The notes below the pieces were generated by a model. That model searched no databases. It was not told where the DNA came from and was given only the letters and a program-made list of their open reading frames with translations. The translations under genes and the position numbers were made by a program. Of a stretch of DNA of 64,000 nt, positions 24,666 to 33,500 are shown piece by piece; the stretch's first letter is position 1; each line of letters begins with the position of its first letter. The stretch spans positions 456,706 through 520,705 of the forward strand of contig NZ_JAKCPW010000005.1 in NCBI RefSeq assembly GCF_021440085.1, given 5' to 3'. The stretch is from Dyadobacter sp. CY261 (GTDB lineage Bacteria; Bacteroidota; Bacteroidia; Cytophagales; Spirosomataceae).

Positions 24666-25862
24666 ATGAATAGAATCGTGATTTTAGGTAACGGCTTTGA
24701 TATAGCACATGGACTTTTGACTGGTTATCGCGACTTCATTAAATATCTTCGTAATGAATTTGTTGACTTTGTAAATGCTTGTAGCCATGAACAAATTTCC
24801 AAATTGCATCCACTTTTTTATTTCACATCTGCGGAAGCTATACTTATTAATGGCACCGAGCCTCAATTTTTTGCTTTTAAACATAATGAAGAAGTAATAA
24901 AATCTTGGGAAGAACTATGTGCGCGAGTTTCTATTAGATACAATGGCAACGATGTGTGCAATGCACAGGTGTCTTTTAGAAATCTACTGCTTGGCTATGT
25001 TTTTACAAGTTCAAGCAGTACCACATGGGGAGGATTTGAAAATGACTATAAAGATGTCCTCACAAGAATTATGCAAGGCAAACCTAATAGCGCAAACGGA
25101 ATCATCCCAAAAAATTATACTGCCAAAAACTTAAATGATGACCTCAAGCAGATAGTTGAACTCTTATACAGATATTTGAAGGACCAGATAACTATCCCTA
25201 AAACATTAGATAAAAAAATTCTATCAAAGTTGCTAAGCAAACCAATAAGAAAATCGAGGATGGATAGCAAGCATGTTCCTAGATATGGAGAAATTTCAAT
25301 TATCAATCACCACGAAGAGCCTGACAATTTGGAAAACGTATTATTCCTCAGTTTCAACTATACTGCGACAATACAAAACTATCTATTCAAATCGGAAAAT
25401 TTTAATGCGATAGACAATTGCAACTTAGATTATAATAGTAGTAATAGGATTACGACCTCATTGAGGTACATACATGGCGACCTAGATGATGGCAGCTCTG
25501 ACTCGCTAATATTTGGTTACGGTGATGAACTCGACGAGAGTCAGGCGATTCTTGAAAGGTCAGGTGATGAATTCTTAAAACACATCAAATCAGTTCTGTA
25601 TACTCGTAGCCCATACTACAGAGAAGTCATTGATTTCGCGGATGCAGGTCACTTTGATATTGTTATTTACGGTCACTCTTGTTCCAATACAGATCGAACA
25701 CTTTTGAATGCGCTATTTGAACATGAAAACTGTATTTCAATCCAGCCTTATTTATACGACCTGAGCGACACGTCAATTTATATGAACATCTACCGTTGCT
25801 TCAAGGATAAACAGCTCATGCGCAGGAGAGTAGTCGATCAAACTAGCACTATTCGTGGATAG
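24666..25862 (+). CDS. AbiH-family abortive infection protein
   Basis: A 398-residue protein of the AbiH family (PF14253). The N-terminal signature RIVILGNGFDIAHGLLTGYRDF is diagnostic, followed by the conserved VLFLSFNYTATIQNYL, the YIHGDLDD segment, and the C-terminal VIYGHSCSNTDRTLLNAL. Family members were first found as lactococcal phage abortive-infection proteins; the biochemical activity is not established. It sits alone between the mobilisation remnant and the structured repeat, and its base composition is clearly more AT-rich than the surrounding core, as expected for cargo. Likely an anti-phage gene of the element. Confidence 0.88.
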   Translation: MNRIVILGNGFDIAHGLLTGYRDFIKYLRNEFVDFVNACSHEQISKLHPLFYFTSAEAILINGTEPQFFAFKHNEEVIKSWEELCARVSIRYNGNDVCNAQVSFRNLLLGYVFTSSSSTTWGGFENDYKDVLTRIMQGKPNSANGIIPKNYTAKNLNDDLKQIVELLYRYLKDQITIPKTLDKKILSKLLSKPIRKSRMDSKHVPRYGEISIINHHEEPDNLENVLFLSFNYTATIQNYLFKSENFNAIDNCNLDYNSSNRITTSLRYIHGDLDDGSSDSLIFGYGDELDESQAILERSGDEFLKHIKSVLYTRSPYYREVIDFADAGHFDIVIYGHSCSNTDRTLLNALFEHENCISIQPYLYDLSDTSIYMNIYRCFKDKQLMRRRVVDQTSTIRG

Positions 25863-25924
25863 GTATTACATCCATATCTCATATCATAATTCGACCTATT
25901 TGCAAATCAGCGCAACGAAAAATA

Positions 25925-26054
25925 CAAAGCAAAAAGTGACGACCGCAAATCCATCGGCTATTTACCGCGGCTAGGCGCCCCCGGCTCTCGCCGCTCCTTA
26001 AACCGCCTCATGGATTTGCAGCCAAGGGGATAAACCCCGTCACTTTTTACTTTG
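25925..26054. repeat. Complex hairpin repeat, copy 1
   Basis: Outer arms CAAAGCAAAAAGTGACG and CGTCACTTTTTACTTTG enclose inner pairs (GCAAATCCAT/ATGGATTTGC), a small GGGG/CCCC hairpin and a GC-rich loop. The second copy at 60662-60776 is about 90% alike but lacks about 14 bases in the apical loop. Both follow a mobilisation module. It fills most of the gap 25863-26088, where no gene is seen. It may be a structured RNA, a termination signal or a replication or processing site of the element. Confidence 0.6.
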
Positions 26055-26088
26055 TGTGACTTACTTATGCCCTGACTTCCAAGAAAAA

Positions 26089-27306
26089 TCATTTGGACAA
26101 TTTCTCCCTCAGTGATCTCATATCCTCGCTTATCTTCCGATCCACGATTTTAGCGTAAATCTGCGTCGTCCGAATATTGGAATGCCCTAGCATTTTGGAC
26201 ACGCTCTCCATTGGAACACCATTTGAGAGCGTAACCGTAGTCGCAAATGTGTGCCGTGCAATGTGGAATGAAATATTCCGGTCGATGCCGCAAACCGCAG
26301 CTATCTCTTTTAGATAAGCATTCATTTTCTGATTGCTCGATACAGGCAGTAGCTTGCCACTAATTTCACATTGCGGCTCATGCTCGTATTTAGCGATAAT
26401 CTGTAAAGGCACTGGCAGGAGTAATACCCTGGATTGAGAATCTGTTTTCTGCCGGTTGATGATCAGCCACTGCTCGCCATCCTGCCCGATCGTAATTTCC
26501 GAACGGGTGGGTTTTTGCACATCCACATAGGATAGCCCGGTGTAGCAGCTGAAAAGGAAAATATCCCGCACTTGTGACAACCGGGAAGATGGGAATTTCT
26601 TATTAGCTATCACTTTAAGTTCCTTTTCTGTAAGTGCTGCACGGTTCGTTTCTTTCTTGTGCACCTTGTATCCAAAGAATGGATCTCTGGGCAATAATCC
26701 CGTTTTAATCAGACCTAGAACAATTTTCTTGCAGTAGCCTAAATAGCGCATGGTGGTGTTATGCCCGCATTTCTTTTGGGTCTTAAGCCAGAATTCAAAG
26801 TCTGTGATGAATTCGTAACTCAGTTTTTCAATCTCAATGTCCCCTAACTTGAATTTCCATTTGATATATTCCTTGGTGTGCTGGTACGAAGTATTGTACC
26901 GCAAGATGGTGCCATGTGCATAGTCGGTGCCTTTCAATTCGACAAGCCGCGCATTATGTTTGGCGAACTGTTCTAGGAACATGATCTTCTTTTCCGCAAC
27001 ACCAGTGACCGATGCTTTCAAGGCCTCAATGGTAATCTCATTACCTGTGGACATTAATTGCCGGTGCGCTTCATAAACTTTTGCCTGGAAGGTATCAAGG
27101 TAGGCATTAAGCAACCGGGTGTCTTCCCGCGTCCCGTTTTTCCTGCCCGCAGCCGCATTCCACTTTTCCGGCTCGCACTCCCGCTTTGTAGCCAGCTCAA
27201 ACCTTTCACTTCCAATCGAAACCCGAATGTAAATCGGTAGCGGGCCGGATACATAGTTGCTTCTCTTCTTAAGATAAAAAAGCATCGAGAACCTGTTTGT
27301 CAACAT
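26089..27306 (-). CDS. Tyrosine recombinase/integrase (IntDOT-like)
   Basis: A 405-residue integrase. An arm-type DNA-binding domain (1-80, with FELATKRECEPEKWN) is followed by a SAM-like core-binding domain (about 105-200) and the catalytic domain (220-405). Visible catalytic residues are H348 and R351 (HIARHTF), H375 (LGHSNIRTTQ) and the nucleophile Y384. The first catalytic Arg position reads TGLSY, with Ser259, as described for IntDOT of CTnDOT. It sits at the right end of the 5.6-kb element beside the attachment site in tRNA-Arg, reading inward. It should insert and excise the element, and possibly related ones in trans. Confidence 0.9.
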   Translation of the reverse strand: MLTNRFSMLFYLKKRSNYVSGPLPIYIRVSIGSERFELATKRECEPEKWNAAAGRKNGTREDTRLLNAYLDTFQAKVYEAHRQLMSTGNEITIEALKASVTGVAEKKIMFLEQFAKHNARLVELKGTDYAHGTILRYNTSYQHTKEYIKWKFKLGDIEIEKLSYEFITDFEFWLKTQKKCGHNTTMRYLGYCKKIVLGLIKTGLLPRDPFFGYKVHKKETNRAALTEKELKVIANKKFPSSRLSQVRDIFLFSCYTGLSYVDVQKPTRSEITIGQDGEQWLIINRQKTDSQSRVLLLPVPLQIIAKYEHEPQCEISGKLLPVSSNQKMNAYLKEIAAVCGIDRNISFHIARHTFATTVTLSNGVPMESVSKMLGHSNIRTTQIYAKIVDRKISEDMRSLREKLSK

Positions 27307-27362
27307 AGCAATCTGTTTTAATGGTTGATAAAACTACGACTGCAACCACCCAAAAATCAAGA

Positions 27363-27377
27363 TGTTTATGCCGTAAA
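27363..27377. promoter_or_regulatory. Palindrome upstream of the integrase gene
   Basis: GTTTATGCCGTAAAC is a 7-1-7 palindrome with one mismatch, 57 bases before the integrase start. The perfect form GTTTACGCCGTAAAC lies upstream of the second island's integrase (49292-49306). It may be an operator or an integrase site. Confidence 0.45.
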
Positions 27378-27408
27378 CAGGTATGAGACAGCCATTTACA
27401 GCGATTCT

Positions 27409-27456
27409 GGTGAGCACCTTTTTTGGCCCCTTTTGCCTGCTCACCAAATGCTCACC
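27409..27456 (+). promoter_or_regulatory. Probable integrase arm-type sites at the right end
   Basis: GGTGAGCA (27409-27416) is the inverse of TGCTCACC, which follows twice (27438-27445 and 27449-27456) at 11-base spacing. The pattern is shared with 21779-21823 and 22126-22144. One helical turn between sites is typical for co-operative binding. Confidence 0.5.
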
Positions 27457-27501
27457 AAAACACTGCGAAAACCTGTATTTTTTGGCGTTTTTTGACAAAC
27501 A

Positions 27502-27536
27502 AAAAGGCCCGTAAATCATTGATTTACAGGCCTTTT
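27502..27536 (-). other. Att-proximal hairpin, copy B
   Basis: AAAAGGCCCGTAAATC and GATTTACAGGCCTTTT pair over about 15 positions with the loop ATT. It is the second copy of the hairpin at 21870-21904 and lies between the arm-type sites and the direct repeat. Confidence 0.5.
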
Positions 27537-27706
27537 GATGCTTTTTAGTATTGAACTAAGTGGTCACGTAGGGATTCGAACCGCCCGGCGGCCCGGCCCA
27601 AACCTCCTGATCCGTACCGCGGTGGCGGACCACTCAGATGAAATCTAATAAAAAAGCGCCAATCTTGTGAAAGGCGCCTTAATTCGTGGTCACGTAGGGA
27701 TTCGAA
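27521..27706 (+). repeat. 185-bp direct repeat, copy B (att region)
   Basis: Partner of 21889-22074. It contains the 74-base tRNA-like hairpin (27560-27633), the terminator of tRNA-Arg (27651-27680) and the core GTGGTCACGTAGGGATTCGA both at 27560 and at 27686, the second being the real 3' part of tRNA-Arg. Confidence 0.75.
27651..27680 (-). terminator. Terminator of tRNA-Arg
   Basis: On the minus strand AAGGCGCC, a 12-base loop, GGCGC and a run of T residues follow 6 bases beyond the tRNA 3' end. A copy at 22014-22048 has no tRNA in front of it. Confidence 0.65.
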
Positions 27707-27760
27707 CCCCAAACCTCCTGATCCGTAGTCAGGTGCTCTATCCAATTGAGCTACGCAACC
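27687..27760 (-). tRNA. tRNA-Arg (anticodon ACG)
   Basis: A 74-base gene. The acceptor stem GGTTGCG/CGTGACC pairs throughout, with G-T pairs at positions 4 and 5. The D arm GCTCAATTGGATAGAGC is normal, the anticodon stem CCTGA/TCAGG encloses the loop CTACGGA with anticodon ACG, and the T arm is GGGGTTCGAATCCCT. CCA is not encoded. The 3' half is the attachment site of the adjacent element, and the duplicated core keeps the gene intact. Confidence 0.92.
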
Positions 27761-27849
27761 GTTTCCGAATTGGACTGCAAATGTAGGCGATGAATTCCGC
27801 AGTCGCAAATGTCCGTAGATAAATTTAAGAAAATTTTTCGCAAAATCTG

Positions 27850-28629
27850 CTAATTACCCTGAAAATCAGGCTTTCTCTTTTCTAAAAATGCAGCAATCCC
27901 TTCCGCTGCGTCCTTGGTCCCGAACAGCGTTTCCTGACTTTCCCGCTCTCTTTCCAGCATTTGCGGGAGGTTGGAATGCATCGATTGGTTGAATGCATGC
28001 TTCATCGCCCCGACGGCCTGGGTTGGAGCATGGCGGTAGTGGGTAATGAGCCTTTCGGTCTCTTTGTCGAGGTGCTCCGGTGTTACTGCTTTTGCGATAA
28101 GGCCTATTTCCTGCGCTTCGACTGGGTATATACGTCTGCCGGTGGAGGCGAGCTCGAAGCTTCGGGCGATACCGATGAGGCGGGGCAGCATGAATGTGGC
28201 CCCGGCGTCGGGCATGAGGCCTATTTGCACGAAGAGGAGGCTCATGTAGGCGTCTTCGGAAGCGATGACGACATCGCAGGCTAACGCGAGTGAGCAACCG
28301 GCCCCTACAGCGAGGCCATTCATGCGGCATACTACGGGTTTCGGGATGTCCCGGATGGCGTTGATCATGGGTTCGTAATAGTCCCGCAGGATTTCACCGG
28401 CACTTTTGCCGGATGCAGCGGCCTCTTTCAAGTCGGCGCCGGAACAGAATGCTTTGTCGCCCGTAGCAGTGAGTAGCACCGCGCGGACTGAATTGTCGTC
28501 GCCAGCGGTTTGGACGGCCATCGTGATCTCAGCGATGAGCGCAGGGCTCAGCGCGTGGTACACATCAGGACGGTTTAGGGTGATCCTTGCGACACCGTCG
28601 CTTTTTTCGAATATGAGGTGTTGATACAT
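27850..28629 (-). CDS. Enoyl-CoA hydratase/isomerase family protein
   Basis: A 259-residue crotonase-fold enzyme. The CoA-binding and oxyanion-hole segments are visible as RAVLLTATGDKAFCSGADLKE and NGLAVGAGCSLALACDVVIA. The second acidic position lies in the ARSFELASTGRRIYPVEAQEIGLI region. Family members add water to enoyl-CoA or isomerise CoA esters; the closest pattern is the PaaG-like isomerase group in phenylacetate and fatty-acid breakdown, but no other genes of those pathways are nearby. Length is normal. It lies 90 bases beyond tRNA-Arg and begins the core-like part of the window. Confidence 0.88.
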   Translation of the reverse strand: MYQHLIFEKSDGVARITLNRPDVYHALSPALIAEITMAVQTAGDDNSVRAVLLTATGDKAFCSGADLKEAAASGKSAGEILRDYYEPMINAIRDIPKPVVCRMNGLAVGAGCSLALACDVVIASEDAYMSLLFVQIGLMPDAGATFMLPRLIGIARSFELASTGRRIYPVEAQEIGLIAKAVTPEHLDKETERLITHYRHAPTQAVGAMKHAFNQSMHSNLPQMLERERESQETLFGTKDAAEGIAAFLEKRKPDFQGN

Positions 28630-28647
28630 GTTGCGAAGTGTTTTGTA

Positions 28648-29286
28648 TCAAAAGAAAAAATAAACCGTGCCGCTACTGACGAGCAGCCCACAAAAAATAC
28701 CGGCGATGATCTGCCCGGGCGTATGGGCGTTCAATTGCAGTCGTGCGCTCATGATCCAGCCGCTGATGAGTATGGTTAGCAGCAATGGTGTCAGCAGTGC
28801 CAATTCATCAAAACGGACCATCAGTCCGGACAACATGCCGATCGCCCCGCCGATACCGGTAGCATGGGCGCTGATCTTCCAGAAATTGCTGATCATCGTA
28901 ACCAGTATCAGTGAAAGGGTTACGCTGGCCAGAATCACCGAAATCTGCGGCGCCAGCTCACTGATTGGTTCCAGTTTCCAGCCAAACACATAGGTAGCGA
29001 GCGCATAAATCACAATACAGGAGAAATATGGCAAACGGCGCTCAGCGGCATCTTCCACATATAGCGACGTAATCACACCTGTCTTTTTAAAATAAAACAT
29101 CATGATCGCGGGTGCTATGAAGGTGTTAAGCCAAAGCAACAACAGCAAGCTACCCAGCGCAGGCAGTTCGAATGCGCTTACGCCCACAAGGTCGGGCGCG
29201 AGGAGAAAGAGTAGTGCAAACAGGTACGTCGTGAGTATCAGCGGGTGGAAGACCACCGATAATAGGATAGCAATTCGGTTATTCAA
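28648..29286 (-). CDS. PAP2-like integral membrane protein
   Basis: A 212-residue protein with about six membrane segments. The motifs SAHATGIGGAIG and ARLQLNAHTPGQIIAG correspond to the PSGH and SRxxxxxHxxxD motifs of type 2 phosphatidic acid phosphatases, with both histidines kept but the first motif altered and the D replaced by Q. It may hydrolyse a lipid phosphate or be an inactive relative. It lies 19 bases before the enoyl-CoA hydratase start and reads into it, so the two may share a transcript. Confidence 0.65.
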   Translation of the reverse strand: MNNRIAILLSVVFHPLILTTYLFALLFLLAPDLVGVSAFELPALGSLLLLLWLNTFIAPAIMMFYFKKTGVITSLYVEDAAERRLPYFSCIVIYALATYVFGWKLEPISELAPQISVILASVTLSLILVTMISNFWKISAHATGIGGAIGMLSGLMVRFDELALLTPLLLTILISGWIMSARLQLNAHTPGQIIAGIFCGLLVSSGTVYFFF

Positions 29287-29408
29287 AACAGCAGGTTTTT
29301 AATCAGGATGATGAGGACAAAATTAAGCTGAAAACCAGACTGTACAATCATTGCGCTTCACAGAAAAGTAAGTTGCCTGTCTACAATAGGTTTTCGTGAC
29401 CGAATTTG

Positions 29409-29416
29409 TAATTTTG
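29409..29416 (+). promoter_or_regulatory. Possible -7 promoter box of asnS
   Basis: TAATTTTG matches TAnnTTTG and lies 62 bases before the asnS start. The upstream box is not clear. Confidence 0.4.
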
Positions 29417-29478
29417 CGCCTCATTCGTAAAAAACCGGGCATTTATCCGGCATTCATTTAAAGATTGAATTGATCAAA

Positions 29479-30915
<1,437 letters not shown>

Positions 30916-30996
30916 TTCTACAAGCTGTTACCTTTTTCATGGCTTTACGTAAAGAGTAAAGCAGATAGTGTAAGTTTTACTTCAAACAACACGCAC

Positions 30997-32130
30997 ATGA
31001 AAAGTAACAGTCAACTTTTATCAGGCAGTACTGCGGCCATTGTCGCGGTACTGCTTTTTGTTTTCAGGGCTAATGCGCAGGACCCGTTCTCTGTAAAATG
31101 GACGATGGATTACACCCAGGCCGGCGTTTCCAGTCACATCAATTTCTCCCCTTCCAGCGCTGTCCTTGCAGGTGGTGCCAACACATTTACGTTGCCGACA
31201 GTTTACAGTACCGGCGGGGCCATTGTGGCCGGTTACATTATCAGGCCCTGGCCGACGATCTTTTCGCCTTCGCGCTACATGGAGTTCACGTTTTCGGCCA
31301 GTTCATTGAAATACAACATTACCTCCATTGGCTTCCGCCTCCGCCGCTCGCCCAATGGACCAAACGGCGTCAAAGTGCGGACGAGCATGGATGGGTTTGC
31401 TGCCGATCTTAATGCATTTGTGATCAGTAACAATGGCGTTTTCAACAGCTACTCGATCCCCGTCAGCTACATTGATCTTTCCAGCAACACCTTCACATTA
31501 CGCATTTATGCCTACAACCCGGTGGACATTTACGGTACATTGTGGTTTGATGAAATATCCGTCAACGGCGATGTGCAGGCCATTATCCTACCGGTCGATC
31601 TGACTTATTTTAAGGGAAGTGCCGAAAACGGGCAGATTGCATTGAATTGGGAAACAGCCTGGGAAAAGAACAGCAAACAATTTGTGATCGAACGCGCCAG
31701 CGATGCGAAGTCATTTACCGTGATAGATTCGGTCGCGGCATCCGCCGAAACTACCGGCCGGACTTCCTACTCCTCCATCGACCGTGCCCCATTGCCCGGA
31801 AATAACTATTACAGATTAAAGTTCGTCGATCAAGACGGGGCATTTACAATCTCGAAGCCCATTTCGGTTTCGAACGTTCCGCACCTTCTCGAAATACGCA
31901 TGGCTCCCAATCCTGCATCACCCCGTAGTATCGACATTCTGGCACCATATGCGGGCAATGTGACGTTTGAATTGCACACTGCGTCCGGTGCGCCAGTCCT
32001 GTTTAACAGGGAAGACGATGCTGGCGGACACATTCGCCTCATTCCTCTCCGTCCGCTTGCCTCAGGCATTTATTTTGTAAGTTATATCCGGAATGGTCGC
32101 AAAGAACATCTGAAAGTATTAGTTCCATAA
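30997..32130 (+). CDS. Secreted protein with T9SS sorting domain
   Basis: A 377-residue protein. The signal peptide (residues 1-27) ends RANAQ. Residues 30-190 are beta-rich, with VRTSMDGFAADLNAF and LWFDEISVNG, resembling a carbohydrate-binding or adhesin-like jelly roll. The segment LPVDLTYFKGSAENGQIALNWETA is the standard linker before a sorting domain, and the last 80 residues (APNPASPRSIDILAPYAGNVTFEL ... SGIYFVSYIRNGRKEHLKVLVP) form a type A sorting domain. It is therefore exported through the type IX system. Specific function unknown. Confidence 0.8.
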   Translation: MKSNSQLLSGSTAAIVAVLLFVFRANAQDPFSVKWTMDYTQAGVSSHINFSPSSAVLAGGANTFTLPTVYSTGGAIVAGYIIRPWPTIFSPSRYMEFTFSASSLKYNITSIGFRLRRSPNGPNGVKVRTSMDGFAADLNAFVISNNGVFNSYSIPVSYIDLSSNTFTLRIYAYNPVDIYGTLWFDEISVNGDVQAIILPVDLTYFKGSAENGQIALNWETAWEKNSKQFVIERASDAKSFTVIDSVAASAETTGRTSYSSIDRAPLPGNNYYRLKFVDQDGAFTISKPISVSNVPHLLEIRMAPNPASPRSIDILAPYAGNVTFELHTASGAPVLFNREDDAGGHIRLIPLRPLASGIYFVSYIRNGRKEHLKVLVP

Positions 32131-32226
32131 GCCATTCTGCGCTTAATTTGTAATGGTAAATTATAAAAAATGCTGGTGACGTGTCGTTAGCAAAGCAACG
32201 TTCTGATTATTAAAGGCCAAAAGCCT

Positions 32227-33438
32227 ATGTTGAAAAAAGTGCAGCCGAAAGTGTGGTGGACGGCAGCTGCCGTTCTGGTTATTTTGTTGATATCGTGGGG
32301 ATTAGTCAGAAAAAGCAAGACCGATTCCCCCGACCTGGCCGTGTCGGACAAATCAGTCGCCAACCTTGATCCCGTACCGGTGAAGAATCCTGATGCCGAA
32401 ATGGCAGCGAAAATCGCTAAGATCGAGGACATTTTCAGGAGGAAAAGAAAAGCGGGCTTCAACGGCAATGTCCTGATAGTCCAGAAAGGTCAAATACTTT
32501 ACCAAAACTCCTTCGGTTTTGCGCACGTGAAGGAGAAAGACACGTTAACTGCAGACTCGCGTTTTCAGCTGGCATCACTGTCCAAGCCATTCACGGCCGT
32601 TGCGGTTTTAAAGCTGATCCAGGAAGGCCGGGTTGCGCTTGATGATTCTGTGCAACGCTTTTTTCCCGATTTCCCTTACCATGGCGTAAAAGTCGATATG
32701 CTGCTGAGCCACCGCAGCGGGTTGCCGAATTATATTTATTCATTTAACGACAGCGTTCGTCACGGCAGAAAATATCCCGATAATCTGGATATTCTGGACT
32801 GGTATGCCAAAGCCGTCCCTACTCCGCAGCCTTATAACCGTCCGGGAAGATCGTTCAATTACTGTAACACCAACTACTGCGTGCTGGCCGCGATCGTCGA
32901 AAAAGTGACGGGCGATTCATTTGGCAAATACCTGAACAGTGAGATTTTCACGCCGCTAGGCATGCAAAACACATATCTGCTCACCGACACAACCATTGCT
33001 GCGACGAAAAACCGCACCGCCGGCCACCAATACGGCCGCAGGCTGGAAAAAGACTATTACGACGATGTGGTTGGAGATAAAGGCCTTTTTTCGACGACCA
33101 CCGACATTTATCGCTTTTACAATGGTCTTACCAAAGGCCTGATATTAGAAAAGAAAATGCTCAACGAAGCATTCAAACCACGAAGCTTCGAGCGCGACGG
33201 CATCCGAAATTATGGCTATGGCTTCCGGATGCACATTAAGCAAGACCATACACCGCGATTTATCTACCATGGAGGTTGGTGGAAAGGTTATAACACCATG
33301 CTATGGGTGTGCCCCGAAGACGACGCGGTGATCATCGTCCTGGGCAATACGTATAACAGGTCGACGTATGATCTGCGGGAGCTGCTGGAAGTAGTCCACG
33401 GTTCAGGGAAAATCGACGATATTGAGAAAGACATCTAG
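32227..33438 (+). CDS. Serine hydrolase of the beta-lactamase/class C PBP fold
   Basis: A 403-residue protein with one N-terminal membrane segment (WWTAAAVLVILLISWGLV) that anchors it in the inner membrane. The catalytic motifs are LASLSKPFTAVAVLK (SxxK), SFNYCNTNYCVLAAIVE (YxN) and YHGGWWKGYN (HxG in place of KTG). This is the pattern of AmpC-like esterases and D-aminopeptidases rather than true beta-lactamases. The substrate is unknown, likely a peptidoglycan fragment or ester in the periplasm. It lies 62 bases before nuoL but does not look functionally related. Confidence 0.85.
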   Translation: MLKKVQPKVWWTAAAVLVILLISWGLVRKSKTDSPDLAVSDKSVANLDPVPVKNPDAEMAAKIAKIEDIFRRKRKAGFNGNVLIVQKGQILYQNSFGFAHVKEKDTLTADSRFQLASLSKPFTAVAVLKLIQEGRVALDDSVQRFFPDFPYHGVKVDMLLSHRSGLPNYIYSFNDSVRHGRKYPDNLDILDWYAKAVPTPQPYNRPGRSFNYCNTNYCVLAAIVEKVTGDSFGKYLNSEIFTPLGMQNTYLLTDTTIAATKNRTAGHQYGRRLEKDYYDDVVGDKGLFSTTTDIYRFYNGLTKGLILEKKMLNEAFKPRSFERDGIRNYGYGFRMHIKQDHTPRFIYHGGWWKGYNTMLWVCPEDDAVIIVLGNTYNRSTYDLRELLEVVHGSGKIDDIEKDI

Positions 33439-33500
33439 CATTATTTGAATTCGGCCGCGAATTCAGGATATTTGCCGAAATCAAACGCATTCCCCGCCTC

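Larger units (their letters stand above)
22054..27706. mobile_element. 5.6-kb integrated element at tRNA-Arg (IME-like, AbiH cargo)
   Basis: The element is bounded by the 20-base core GTGGTCACGTAGGGATTCGA at 22054 and at 27686, the latter lying in the 3' part of an intact tRNA-Arg gene. It holds a PKD lipoprotein, an oriT-like region, a collapsed mobC-mobA remnant, an AbiH-family gene, a long structured repeat and an intact integrase, with arm-type sites at both ends. This is the content of an integrative mobilisable element that has lost its own relaxase. Boundaries rest on the direct repeats and the tRNA; excision was not tested. Confidence 0.75.

Noticed and set aside
27611..27633. GTACCGCGGTGGCGG-like string reminiscent of cloning-vector polylinkers
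   Set aside because: It occurs in both natural direct repeats, is only a partial match, and the surroundings are clearly tRNA-derived.
27545..27808. Minus-strand reading frame of 87 codons
   Set aside because: It reads through tRNA-Arg and the att repeat; it is a by-product of those sequences.
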